Assembly (NCBI GenBank): GCA_032622095.1 | Contig: CP136061.1 | Coordinates: forward strand, 250,925,582-250,989,581 | DNA from: Siphonodentalium dalli | Lineage: Eukaryota; Mollusca; Scaphopoda; Gadilida; Siphonodentaliidae | Length of the DNA: 64,000 nt | Reading direction: 5' to 3' | Shown here: one piece after another, positions 60,901-64,000 of the stretch | How positions within the stretch are numbered: position 1 is the first letter of the stretch | Layout: each line of letters opens with the position of its first letter | Notes under the pieces: generated by a model | What the model saw: the letters and a program-made list of their open reading frames with translations, nothing else | Databases searched by the model: none | What the model was told of the DNA's origin: nothing | Made by a program: the position numbers and the translations under genes

Positions 60901-63794
60901 ACTTATTATCTGAACATTTCCTATGGGATAACTACTTGTCAATGGTTCTTCAGTTTAGAAGGGGTTAAACTTATTATCTGAACATTTCATATGGGATAAC
61001 TACTCATCAATGATGTGTTGGTATGGAAATGGTTAAACTTATTATCTGAACACTTCCTATGGATAACTACTCAACAATGATGCTTTAGTAAAGAAAGGAT
61101 TAAACTTATTATCTGAACATTTCCTATGCGATAACTACTCGTCGATGATGCATTAGTAAAGAAAGGGTTAAACTTATTATTTGAACATTTTCTATGGGAT
61201 AACTACTCATCATTGATGCTTTAGTATAGAGAGGGTTAAACTTATTGCTGAACATTTCTGGTGCTGGGACGGTTGTCTGGATATCCGGTTATGATTTGGT
61301 TATGCGTGTCAACCGGTTGGAGGAGGCCACAACCGGATAACCGCACTATTGATAACAATCATACTATCATCGTAGTACTGCGTGTAAATGTTGCCGAAAT
61401 CATTTACGGAAGTTTATGTAACTAGAGTAAGTTATAAGATGCGATTTGGACAGTTGATTGTGTAATCATATACCCCACAACACATGCCCATTTGATCACC
61501 GGCAGCTTTTCTAGACATGAAACCAACAACTACACTCTGTGTCAGTCTGCGAATCACTTGCTACACATTCGATGCCAATTTCCTTCGGAGGCCTTACATG
61601 AAAGGTTGCGAGTCCATGACGTTCCGGCTGCACGTGCACCATGGCATATATCAAAGCAATCAAGTCTAGACTTTTACTACGTCATCAATAGTCTGTCTGT
61701 TTTGTTGAAACTGTCCCCCCTTTGTCATTATCATTACTTAACTTTATTTCCTAAATACTGGCTGGAGCTTGTGTAATGAATCACGACGATTTAATTTTGT
61801 TTGAATTTGTTTATTAAATAATTGAAGTAACATCATGAAGTCACTGTCATTAGGACATACCTACCTATACCCAAACACTAGTAAACATTACTAAACAACA
61901 GTATACCTACCTTCAGTACCTTGTAGTATAACATGTTTCAGCTAATCATGCCCGGGATATACACGAGGAAGGAACTATATTTCGTCGCGGAATGTTTTGC
62001 AAACAAGCGTTGTTTATGTGGAACTCCCGTAAACATCAATATACTAGCGACCACAAGCAATTGCTCTATCACAAATCATCAGGAAGTGGGAATTATTGTG
62101 CACTACTAATATATATTATATTTTAGTTTGTTTGGGCTCAAAACTTAATTAATTTATACACATATACCACTATTTGATCGCCGTAACGGGACCGCATTGT
62201 ACGACCAAGACATCGTTTCTGATCGTATGTATATCGACGTTTCCGGGACGCGTAATCAACACTTGTTTTGCGATATAGTGACCAGTGTATTCAATCTCGT
62301 ACTTAGGGTAATGATGGTCGTGGTTATCCGGTTGTGATTAGGTTAATGCCCGCGGTTAACCGGCTAGGAAAAAAACCCAACCGTCCCAGCACTAAACATT
62401 TTCTATGGGATAACTACTCGTCAATGATGCTTTAGTATAGAGAGGGTTAAACATTTTATGTTAACATTTTCTATGGGATAACTACTCATCAATGATGCTT
62501 TAGTACAGAGAGGGTTAAACTTATTATCTGAACATTTACTATGGATAACTACTCATCAATGATGCTTTAGTATAGAAAGGATTAAACTTATTATCTGAAC
62601 ATTTCCTATGCGTTAACTACTCATCGATAATGCGTTAGTATGGAAAGGGTTAAACTTATTATCTGAACATTTTCTATGGAATAACTACTCATCAATGATG
62701 GTTTAGTATAGAAAGGGTTAAACTAATTATCTGAACATTTACTATGGATAACTACTCATCAATGATGATGGTGACCAGTGTATTCAATCTCGTACTTAGG
62801 GTAATGATGGTCGTGGTTATCCGGTTGTGATTAGGTTAATGCCCGCGGTTAACCGGCTAGGAAAAAAACCCAACCGTCCCAGCACTAAACATTTTCTATG
62901 GAATAACTACTGATGCTTTGGTATAGAAAGGGTCAAACTTATTATCTGAACATTTCCTATGGGATAACTACTCATCAACGATGCTTTAGTATAGAATGTG
63001 TTAATAAGGTAACTACTCACCAGCGATGCTTTAGTATAGATGGGTTAATAAGGTAACTACTCACCAGTGATGCTTTAGTATAGATGGGTTAATAAGGTAA
63101 CTACTCGTCAATGATGCTTTAGTATAGAGAGGGTTAAAACAGAATTTCTACATTGTTTTTGCAGGATTCTACAGAAGACACCAGTGATTTTACAGAATTC
63201 AGGAAGCGAGTCACAGAATTAGTTAAAGATGTTGTTTTTATTGTTGGTTCGTCTTCATGTTTTAAACAGGTACTGCTTTAAATTGCCCTTTTCATGTTTT
63301 AAACAGGTACTGCTTTAAACTGCCCTTTTCATGTTTTAAACAGGCACTGCTTTAAATTGCCCTTTTCATATTTTAAACAGGTACTGTTTTAAATTGCCCT
63401 TTTCATGTTTTAAACATGTACTGCTTTAAATTGTTGTCTTCATGTTTTAAACAGTACTGCTTTAAATTGGAATTGTAATATATCCATATATAATTTATGA
63501 ATAATTCTTAAATGAACATTCCTCTGGGGACCTCATTCTGCATGACCTTTTTATAAAACCCAATTTCAAATTTTTATCCATTTTTTATACTTGTGACCCT
63601 GTCAGAAAACAAATAGCTAGCAATCTGTTGCAATTTATGATTATTCTAGCCATGTTGTTTGATTTCTTTAAACTTTTCAAATTGTTTTATCTTCAGATGT
63701 ATGAAATTCTACAGAATCAACCGAGTGGGTCTTCATGGGACGTGTCAGAAGCAGCTTTATTTATTATGAGTGCTGTTGCCAAGAACATTTTACC
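36806..63794 (+). CDS. TNPO3: Transportin-3, N-terminal half, 15 exons (3' partial)
   Basis: Transportin-3 is an importin-beta family receptor that binds RS domains of SR splicing factors in the cytoplasm and releases them in the nucleus on RanGTP binding. The fifteen exons listed below join without a phase error into about 454 residues. Vertebrate TNPO3 has about 920, so roughly half is present and the rest lies past 64000. Family landmarks run in the expected order: VYQALHALY and WLGELQKS (importin-beta N-terminal region, residues 10-39), [13 protein letters not shown] (57-69), SLRDSL (84-89), [17 protein letters not shown] (about 156-172), [11 protein letters not shown] (about 200-210), [13 protein letters not shown] (about 243-255), [14 protein letters not shown] (about 295-308), GLGDF (318-322), [12 protein letters not shown] (about 344-355), [17 protein letters not shown] (about 438-454). 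HEAT-type helices fit throughout. Introns range from about 0.4 kb to 3.8 kb. Confidence 0.95.
37626..38567. mobile_element. Non-autonomous hAT-like transposon in intron 1
   Basis: 942 bp with termini TAGTGCTGGGCAGTAT and CGGTATACCG...CCGCCCAGCACTA. Perfect 8-bp target duplications CAATAACA lie at 37618-37625 and 38568-38575. Subterminal CGGTATAC motifs recur near both ends. There is no transposase frame. The perfect duplication suggests a relatively young insertion. Confidence 0.9.
39140..39525. mobile_element. Relative of the 19287 element, without expansion
   Basis: The order GTGAAGTACATTA, then TAAGAAATATA, then CCAAAAGTTCCCAGG, then TGGAATATGATCTCTACAGG matches 19640-20160 but carries only one copy of the 50-bp unit and no TTAA MITE. 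The junction GTGAAGTACATTATTAAGG is close to the empty form of the site filled at 19652-20051. Confidence 0.65.
40735..40824 (+). CDS. TNPO3: TNPO3 exon 2 (residues 40-69)
   Basis: Acceptor TTTTCACAG, donor GTGAGT, 90 bp, phase 0 to phase 0. The product [16 protein letters not shown] continues into [14 protein letters not shown], the SCYFAAQT motif shared by transportin-3 proteins. Confidence 0.95.
40905..41240. repeat. CCGTCCGTCC-type interspersed repeat
   Basis: It begins GGGGGTATATAGGAATAATC, passes through TCTAGCCGTCCGTCC and includes a block ending CTTGGCACATATATT. Related CCGTCCGTCC repeats sit at 27850, 53065 and 56325. It is non-coding. Confidence 0.55.
41427..41610. mobile_element. 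pogo/Tc1-like fold-back MITE, intron 2
   Basis: A palindrome from CAGTAATTGACC to its inverse ending GGAATTACTG, with TA on both sides (41425-41426, 41611-41612). The arms share GGAAATATGGCTTGTTGCCA and the apex loop is only a few bases (CATCGAAAGCTCGATG). Confidence 0.85.
41937..41978 (+). CDS. TNPO3: TNPO3 exon 3 (residues 70-83)
   Basis: A 42-bp microexon with acceptor CTTTTACAG and donor GTAATA, encoding [14 protein letters not shown]. The FHELP.ESH core corresponds to the FYELPTDSH segment of vertebrate TNPO3. The phase is 0 on both sides. Confidence 0.95.
41995..42260. repeat. Interspersed repeat plus fold-back MITE, intron 3
   Basis: 41995-42090 (AACCCTCTCTATACCAAATG, CCCATTCAGTTATAAAAG) matches 50085-50165 and the start at 27430. 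42145-42245 is a palindromic CTCATTCTGC-family MITE around a CTAATCTGCACAGCAGGCTAG core. Confidence 0.65.
42496..42782. repeat. 48-bp tandem repeat, six copies, intron 3
   Basis: The unit GTATAATCGTAAGTTTCCCC, GTGTGCTGAAACAGTGGTGA, TGTATGTC is repeated six times with a few substitutions. Minus-strand frames through it are by-products. The pogo-like MITE at 42783 is inserted at the TA of the last GATGTA. Confidence 0.9.
42783..42968. mobile_element. pogo/Tc1-like fold-back MITE, intron 3
   Basis: The termini CAGTAATGCTC and GAGCATTACTG are flanked by TA (42781-42782, 42969-42970). One arm has lost the TCAGGATTTAG segment, so the hairpin is asymmetrical. Confidence 0.85.
43032..43103 (+). CDS. 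TNPO3: TNPO3 exon 4 (residues 84-107)
   Basis: Acceptor TTTTTTCAG, donor GTAAGT, 72 bp, phase 0. The product [16 protein letters not shown] continues TDQAIVTQ, equivalent to the SLRDSLLTHIQ...VIVTQ segment of vertebrate TNPO3. Its last 50 bases plus donor are repeated downstream. Confidence 0.95.
43054..43304. repeat. Tandem copies of the exon 4 3' end and donor
   Basis: Four copies, the first being exon 4 itself, of a unit of about 66 bp that runs from CCACGGTCAGAAAATAACGG through CAAGCTATCGTAACACAG to GTAAGTTAGTATTAATAT. Donors occur at 43104, 43170 and 43237. The fourth copy breaks off at CAAGCTACTGTATAA, before its donor. The extra copies lack the exon's own acceptor. Confidence 0.9.
43918..44115. 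mobile_element. CTCATTCTGC-family fold-back MITE, intron 4
   Basis: TTTGCAGAATGAGGTCCCCG and ACCCTCTGGGGACCTCAATC are inverted around TATCCTGCATAACAGGCTAG. The extended right arm (GGCCTCATCTGCTGTGGGAG, TTCCCAAATGGTGAA, CCCATTGGGAACCTCGATTA) matches 57000-57130 inverted. Confidence 0.65.
44390..45892. other. TNPO3 intron 4 right part, unclassified repeat
   Basis: An approximate inverted pair, CAGGGTTTCCACCAGGCCGG near 44497 and CGTAGCGGAAACCCTG near 45777, brackets about 1.3 kb and may mark an element with CAGGGTTTCC ends. Both ends also share a CGGACCCATTCCCC block. Frames inside (about 45147-45410 and 45456-45689) show no domain I recognise. Confidence 0.4.
45893..45966 (+). CDS. TNPO3: TNPO3 exon 5 (residues 108-131)
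   Basis: Acceptor TCTGTTCTAG, donor GTAAGA, 74 bp, phase 0 in and phase 2 out. The product [18 protein letters not shown] then PVDIIT matches the LALAIADLALQMPSWK segment of vertebrate TNPO3. Confidence 0.95.
46041..46213. mobile_element. pogo/Tc1-like fold-back MITE, intron 5
   Basis: CAGTAATGCTCTAATTAATC and GAGCATTACTG are bounded by TA (46039-46040, 46214-46215). Arms of unequal length reflect a deletion in the left arm between CCTTAACC and TTTAGTCGG. Confidence 0.85.
46277..46905. mobile_element. Unclassified inverted-repeat element, intron 5
   Basis: An end of about 40 bp (GTGTTAAAACCATTATTATG ... CTGTTACAGTG) is inverted at 46857-46900 (CACTGTAACAGG ... CAATGGCTTCAACACAC). Inner blocks with AGGCCCACTTAATTTTCGAG and TTCGAAAATTAAGTTGGCC are also inverted and match 42285-42350. 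It has no coding frame. Confidence 0.55.
47305..47432. repeat. 39-bp tandem repeat, three copies, intron 5
   Basis: CATAAATTAGTCTGAAGCCC plus TGGATAGATTTTTAACGGA is repeated three times with almost no change, which indicates a recent duplication. Confidence 0.9.
47859..48251. mobile_element. piggyBac-like TTAA MITE, intron 5
   Basis: 393 bp, ends CCCTTTACCCAACA and TGTTGGGTAAAGGG, flanked by TTAA (47855-47858, 48252-48255). Two long hairpins are present, and the orientation is the same as at 19656 and 51129. It is very close in sequence to 19656. Confidence 0.9.
48390..48577. mobile_element. Second-family TTAA MITE, ends eroded, intron 5
   Basis: The hairpin blocks CTCCCATAGGGAGCCTC and ATATATAAGAG, then GCCTAACATTATTTACCTTG, identify the family of 10448 and 59536. 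The terminal CCCTTT and the left TTAA are not preserved. Confidence 0.6.
48718..48781 (+). CDS. TNPO3: TNPO3 exon 6 (residues 132-153)
   Basis: Acceptor TTTTTTCAG, donor GTGAGT, 64 bp, phase 2 in and phase 0 out. The product is [21 protein letters not shown]. The [12 protein letters not shown] core is the LPFLLEILTVLPEE helix pair of TNPO3. Confidence 0.95.
48812..49024. mobile_element. pogo/Tc1-like fold-back MITE, intron 6
   Basis: It begins CAGTAATGCTCTAAATAATC after TA at 48810-48811. The right terminus is degraded (ACCATTACAG before TA at 49025-49026). It is the most diverged of the six copies, with GGATGTATATGG where other arms have GGATTTAGTCGG. Confidence 0.8.
49683..49775 (+). CDS. 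TNPO3: TNPO3 exon 7 (residues 154-184)
   Basis: Acceptor TATGTTGCAG, donor GTAAGT, 93 bp, phase 0. The product [19 protein letters not shown] then [12 protein letters not shown] carries the SLR.GANRR motif that is highly conserved in TNPO3. Confidence 0.96.
49862..50083. mobile_element. Second-family TTAA MITE, degraded, intron 7
   Basis: GGGAGCTGCACTGGTGCAGG near the left and AGCTCCAGTCATAAATGGG before TTAA on the right match the 10448 family. Both hairpin loops have been replaced by TA repeats (TATATGTATATATATA and ten TA steps near 50004). Confidence 0.7.
50085..50280. repeat. Interspersed repeat, intron 7
   Basis: TTCTATACTAAATGG, CCCATTCAGTTATAAAAG and a TTATTCATCTGC...TTCAGGAA run match 41995-42090 and 3105-3222. 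The trailing GTTCAGATAATA matches the 68-bp array unit inverted. Confidence 0.55.
50283..50495. mobile_element. pogo/Tc1-like fold-back MITE, intron 7
   Basis: CAGTAATGCCCTAAATAATC after TA (50281-50282) and the inverse ending GGGCAATACTG. The right TA is changed to TT. The arms are otherwise almost perfect, with a GAAAGCTCTCAATGAGAGC apex. Confidence 0.85.
50761..52010. repeat. Unclassified interspersed element split by a TTAA MITE
   Basis: It starts ACTAGCTGGGGTACCCGGCG and ends GGGCTTTATTAGTATAGAT. The two short end motifs look like the ends of a single retroposed element. It contains a direct GGTATGGATAAAGGGCTTA/GATATGGTATGAATAAAGAG repeat and is interrupted by the MITE at 51129-51510. 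No frame with a domain was found. Confidence 0.4.
51129..51510. mobile_element. piggyBac-like TTAA MITE, intron 7
   Basis: 382 bp with ends CCCTTTACCCAACA and TGTTGGGTAAAGGG between TTAA at 51125-51128 and 51511-51514. It lacks the short CCAAAACCGG repeat present in the 19656 and 47859 copies. Confidence 0.9.
52140..52810. repeat. Intron 7 right part: inverted and interspersed repeats
   Basis: 52158-52212 is a local palindrome (AAATGTTCAGATAATAAGTT and AACTTATTATCTGAACATTT). 52484-52590 is a second (CATGGTTTATTAACGGCC and GGCCGTTAATAAACCAT) enclosing paired GATTAACAGCCC/GGGCTGTTAATC. 52600-52800 belongs to the GAATAATAGGCC...CCATTTAGTA repeat. Confidence 0.6.
52886..53032 (+). CDS. TNPO3: TNPO3 exon 8 (residues 185-233)
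   Basis: Acceptor TTTGTTTTCAG, donor GTAGGT, 147 bp, phase 0. It encodes [20 protein letters not shown], then [20 protein letters not shown], then [16 protein letters not shown] is the family hallmark of this helix. Confidence 0.96.
53060..53260. repeat. CCGTCCGTCC-type repeat, intron 8
   Basis: CATCCGTCCGTCCGTCAGTG is followed by ATATCTCAAACATGGGTTAT and GAAATTTGGTATGCAGGTTT. It is the inverse of 15600-15780. Overlapping + frames spliced onto exon 8 are read-through by-products. Confidence 0.65.
53261..54346. other. TNPO3 intron 8 remainder
   Basis: No exon seen. A hairpin at 54050-54092 pairs TAGGTCTGGACC with GATCCAGACCTAAT, and the flanking ACTCGTTTTGTAAATT is directly repeated at about 54037 and 54098, which suggests a small inserted palindrome. 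The minus-strand frame at 54117-54443 has no domain. Confidence 0.5.
54347..54421 (+). CDS. TNPO3: TNPO3 exon 9 (residues 234-258)
   Basis: Acceptor TGTCCTGACAG, donor GTAAGT, 75 bp, phase 0. The product is [16 protein letters not shown] then [22 protein letters not shown] is almost unchanged from vertebrate TNPO3. Nearly the whole exon plus its donor is tandemly repeated. Confidence 0.96.
54360..54800. repeat. 74-bp tandem copies of exon 9 with donor, six copies
   Basis: The first copy is exon 9; five almost identical copies follow at exactly 74-bp spacing. Donors lie at 54422, 54496, 54570, 54644 and 54718 (GTAAGT), with a weakened sixth at 54792 (GTAAAT). Each unit joins GTAAGTAAAGTT to GTCCATCCATGCTACATGAG. 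The unit lacks the exon's acceptor and, at 74 bp, would shift the frame if retained. Confidence 0.97.
54965..55110. repeat. 56-bp copies of the exon 10 acceptor region
   Basis: ATGGCAGCCAACGTCC at 54965, ATGGCAGCCAGCGTCC at 55020 and ATGGCAGCGAGCGTCC at 55076 (real exon 10) are spaced 55-56 bp. Each is linked by ATGACAAGTTATTT and TCGTAG/TTGTAG. A decoy acceptor TAG|GATGTGA lies at 55013/55014. Here the duplicated border is the 3' splice site rather than the donor. Confidence 0.88.
55070..55170 (+). CDS. TNPO3: TNPO3 exon 10 (residues 259-291)
   Basis: Acceptor ATTTTGTAG, donor GTATGT, 101 bp, phase 0 in and phase 2 out. The product [16 protein letters not shown] then [17 protein letters not shown] aligns with the ETAYHMAVAREDLDK region of vertebrate TNPO3. 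Confidence 0.94.
55215..55305. mobile_element. CTCATTCTGC-family fold-back MITE, intron 10
   Basis: TTTGCAGAATGAGCTCCCCA and TTACCCTCTGGGGA are inverted around GATACCCTGCACAGCGGGCT. The right arm is truncated before the CTCATTCTGC terminus. Confidence 0.7.
55306..56210. other. TNPO3 intron 10, middle part
   Basis: No exon or recognisable repeat was seen. Overlapping short frames at 55382-55600 and 55705-55956 have no domain and no splice sites compatible with TNPO3 phase 2. Confidence 0.45.
56310..56990. repeat. About 160-bp tandem repeat, four copies, intron 10
   Basis: GATGATAACTTTAGATTGAA, GTGAACTGAACCAAATTTGG, TTTACCACCCCAAAATAC and GACTGAGTTATGCCCC recur in order near 56367, 56528, 56690 and 56849. 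The array follows a CCGTCCGCCC motif and is a multimerised interspersed repeat. Confidence 0.8.
57000..57230. mobile_element. CTCATTCTGC-family fold-back MITE, extended form
   Basis: The long left part (CTTGCAGAAGATAAAATGCA, GGTCTCCCATAGCAGTTGAG) joins the palindromic core GAATGAGGTTCCCAGAGGG ... CCCTCTGGGGACCTCATTCT. The same extended form lies inverted at 43918-44115 and 17700-18030. Confidence 0.7.
57240..57490. repeat. Interspersed repeat, intron 10
   Basis: AATGTTCAGACAATAACTTC, CCTCCAAATGAATAATAG and TTTAGCACAGAAAGGGTTAA match, inverted or direct, the units at 3105, 50085, 52600 and the 68-bp array at 60640. Confidence 0.55.
57555..57630 (+). CDS. TNPO3: TNPO3 exon 11 (residues 292-317)
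   Basis: Acceptor ATTTTTCAG, donor GTAAGC, 76 bp, phase 2 in and phase 0 out. The split codon gives K, then [15 protein letters not shown] and [16 protein letters not shown] is the conserved helix in TNPO3. The last bases of the exon seed a minisatellite. Confidence 0.95.
57622..58345. repeat. 19-bp minisatellite of the exon 11 end and donor
   Basis: The unit CCTCATCAG|GTAAGCCACG joins the last nine bases of exon 11 to the first ten of intron 11. It is repeated about 35 times with few changes (GTAATCAACG, GTTAGCCACA). Longer exon-derived pieces (TGTTATCATTGCCACACCTC and close variants) recur at about 57720, 58330 and 58385, showing more than one round of duplication. Most units keep a consensus CAG|GTAAG. 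Confidence 0.96.
58556..58618 (+). CDS. TNPO3: TNPO3 exon 12 (residues 318-338)
   Basis: Acceptor TTGTTTTGCAG, donor GTATGA, 63 bp, phase 0. The product [20 protein letters not shown] plus E matches the [20 protein letters not shown] segment of vertebrate TNPO3. Confidence 0.96.
58690..59449 (-). pseudogene. Penelope-like retroelement 3' fragment (GIY-YIG)
   Basis: Read on the minus strand, three shifted frames give a Penelope-like C terminus: [20 protein letters not shown], then CGIWNCATC, then [13 protein letters not shown], then [20 protein letters not shown] and HRHDI, then [18 protein letters not shown] and a helical tail with GLNRD. The cysteine cluster, YIGETG and the distal H..HS define the GIY-YIG endonuclease of this class. 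Reverse transcriptase is absent and frames shift near 59160. It ends upstream against the displaced copy of exon 15. Confidence 0.75.
59450..59535 (+). pseudogene. TNPO3: Displaced copy of TNPO3 exon 15
   Basis: From CCGAGTGAGTCTTCATGGG to GAACATTTTACC this matches exon 15 (63718-63794) with one base change (GGG to GAG). It lacks the exon's acceptor and first seven codons, and the donor ACC|GTAAGT has become ACCATCAGT, so it cannot be spliced like the original. It continues directly into the MITE that also flanks the genuine exon. Confidence 0.92.
59536..59772. mobile_element. Second-family TTAA MITE next to the displaced exon
   Basis: TTAA at 59532-59535 and 59773-59776 bracket the family with CCAAGACTGGAGC on the left and CGTCATGATAAGG on the right. 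The loops CTCCCATAGGGAG are preserved. The same element lies 11 bp downstream of the genuine exon 15 donor, from 63807. Confidence 0.8.
59900..60046 (+). CDS. TNPO3: TNPO3 exon 13 (residues 339-387)
   Basis: Acceptor TTTGTTTCAG, donor GTAAGT, 147 bp, phase 0. It encodes [20 protein letters not shown], then [20 protein letters not shown], then [16 protein letters not shown] is diagnostic for this region of TNPO3. Confidence 0.96.
59978..60285. repeat. Three copies of the exon 13 3' end and donor
   Basis: The genuine exon end is followed by two diverged copies (TATTTAAACCATACATTACC, GACTGATACAGTAAGT and relatives). Donors lie at 60047, 60155 and 60273, spaced 108 and 118 bp. The copies carry exon-like text (TTGCCCTGTGTTGGCATAGT) but no acceptor. 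Divergence is higher than at exon 9, so this array is older. Confidence 0.9.
60640..61258. repeat. 68-bp minisatellite, left block, intron 13
   Basis: The unit GGGATAACTACTCATCAATG, ATGCTTTAGTATAGAAAGGG, TTAAACTTATTATCTGAACA, TTTCCTAT is repeated about nine times. The unit resembles one end of the dispersed repeat at 54835 and 57240, which suggests it grew from such an insertion. Confidence 0.92.
61259..62394. mobile_element. Non-autonomous hAT-like transposon inside the 68-bp array
   Basis: 1136 bp between TGGTGCTGGGACGGTTG and the inverse ending CCGTCCCAGCACTA. The target duplications are AACATTTC (61251-61258) and AACATTTT (62395-62402), both from the 68-bp unit. Subterminal AACCGGTTG / GGTTAACCGGC motifs relate it to the element at 12580. 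No transposase is seen; the frame at 61492-61776 has no domain. Confidence 0.88.
62395..63140. repeat. 68-bp minisatellite, right block, intron 13
   Basis: The array resumes after the hAT element with about ten units, several shortened to about 45 bp near the end (GGTTAATAAGGTAACTACTC). At 62772-62886 a unit carries an extra copy of the hAT right end (GTGACCAGTGTATTC to CCGTCCCAGCACTA). Confidence 0.92.
63165..63269 (+). CDS. TNPO3: TNPO3 exon 14 (residues 388-422)
   Basis: Acceptor GTTTTTGCAG, donor GTACTG, 105 bp, phase 0. The product [20 protein letters not shown] then [15 protein letters not shown] aligns with the [23 protein letters not shown] region. The donor is weaker than at the other exons. 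Confidence 0.95.
63251..63470. repeat. 37-bp tandem copies of the exon 14 end and donor
   Basis: Six units of TTCATGTTTTAAACAG|GTACTGCTTTAAATTGCCCTT lie at 37-bp spacing, with donor positions 63270, 63307, 63344 (GCACTG), 63381, 63418 (lost, CATGTA) and about 63454. The first unit is the genuine junction. Confidence 0.95.
63697..63794 (+). CDS. TNPO3: TNPO3 exon 15 (residues 423-454), last in window
   Basis: Acceptor TTATCTTCAG, donor GTAAGT, 98 bp, phase 0 in and phase 2 out. The product [18 protein letters not shown] then [15 protein letters not shown] matches the [20 protein letters not shown] segment of vertebrate TNPO3. The gene continues beyond 64000. Confidence 0.95.
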
Positions 63795-63806
63795 GTAAGT
63801 TTTTAA

Positions 63807-63945
63807 ACCTTCCATGACTGGAGCTTCCTGGAATTTTGCGAAAATTCTGTGCCAATGCATTCTATTATATATGCAAGTCTCACATAGGGAGTCTCACATA
63901 TATAAGAGAATGCATAGGCCTAACAATAGTTACACTGACCTTGTA
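63807..63945. mobile_element. Second-family TTAA MITE at the exon 15 donor, partial
   Basis: TTAA at 63803-63806, then ACCTTCCATGACTGGAGCTT and CCAATGCATTCTATTATATA with a CTCACATAGGGAG loop. The right half fades into CTTGTAATAGGG near 63945, and no right terminus is visible before the window ends. Confidence 0.7.
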
Positions 63946-64000
63946 ATAGGGTTCTGTGAATATTCAATTCGATTTCGAGTCTAAATTTCCAACTCGAAAT

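Noticed and set aside
1-64000. tRNA, rRNA, snRNA or Hox-like regulatory clusters
   Set aside because: No box A/B pair with a cloverleaf, and no rRNA or snRNA core motif, was noticed by eye. A tRNAscan or Infernal run would be needed to exclude small RNAs.

Overview
This is an AT-rich, intron-dominated eukaryotic (metazoan) window. Spliced exons with GT/AG borders, large introns packed with miniature inverted-repeat elements, and ATGTACATG-type and CCGTCCGTCC-type interspersed repeats suggest a marine invertebrate, most likely a mollusc or another lophotrochozoan. The taxon is an inference. Nothing bacterial is present, and I see no tRNA, rRNA or CRISPR.

Two genes lie on the + strand. At the left, three phase-compatible exons (1819-1915, 2395-2574, 10255-10355) belong to an unidentified alpha-helical, armadillo-like protein. 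From 36806 to the right edge, fifteen consecutive exons encode the N-terminal half (about 454 residues) of transportin-3 (TNPO3), the importin-beta family receptor that carries SR splicing factors into the nucleus. All reading phases agree, no internal exon appears to be missing, and the gene continues past the window.

The rest is repeats. 3.2-9.7 kb: a very large 38-bp minisatellite split by a TTAA-targeted MITE. 10.7-15.1 kb: a Penelope-like scrap and a decayed element with inverted ends that was itself hit by a hAT element. 16.7-17.7 kb: a hAT-like element with a BED-like finger and telomere-like repeats. 19.3-21.9 kb: a 50-bp minisatellite grown from a transposon terminus. 22.2-23.0 kb: a TTAA element full of palindromes. 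23.2-24.2 kb: a truncated LINE. 25.9-27.4 kb: a long inverted repeat. 30.8-36.6 kb: a 5.9-kb fold-back element with an internal ~190-bp array that stops just upstream of TNPO3. TNPO3 introns hold further piggyBac-like, pogo-like and hAT-like elements, a Penelope-like 3' fragment and several minisatellites.

The most striking pattern is that tandem arrays in TNPO3 repeatedly sit on exon/intron borders. The 3' ends of exons 4, 9, 11, 13 and 14 have each been tandemly copied together with their 5' splice sites (4, 6, about 35, 3 and 6 copies), and the 5' end of exon 10 has been copied together with its acceptor. A copy of exon 15 with its neighbouring MITE also lies inside intron 12 with a destroyed donor. 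I know of no named process that explains so many splice-site-centred duplications in one gene.
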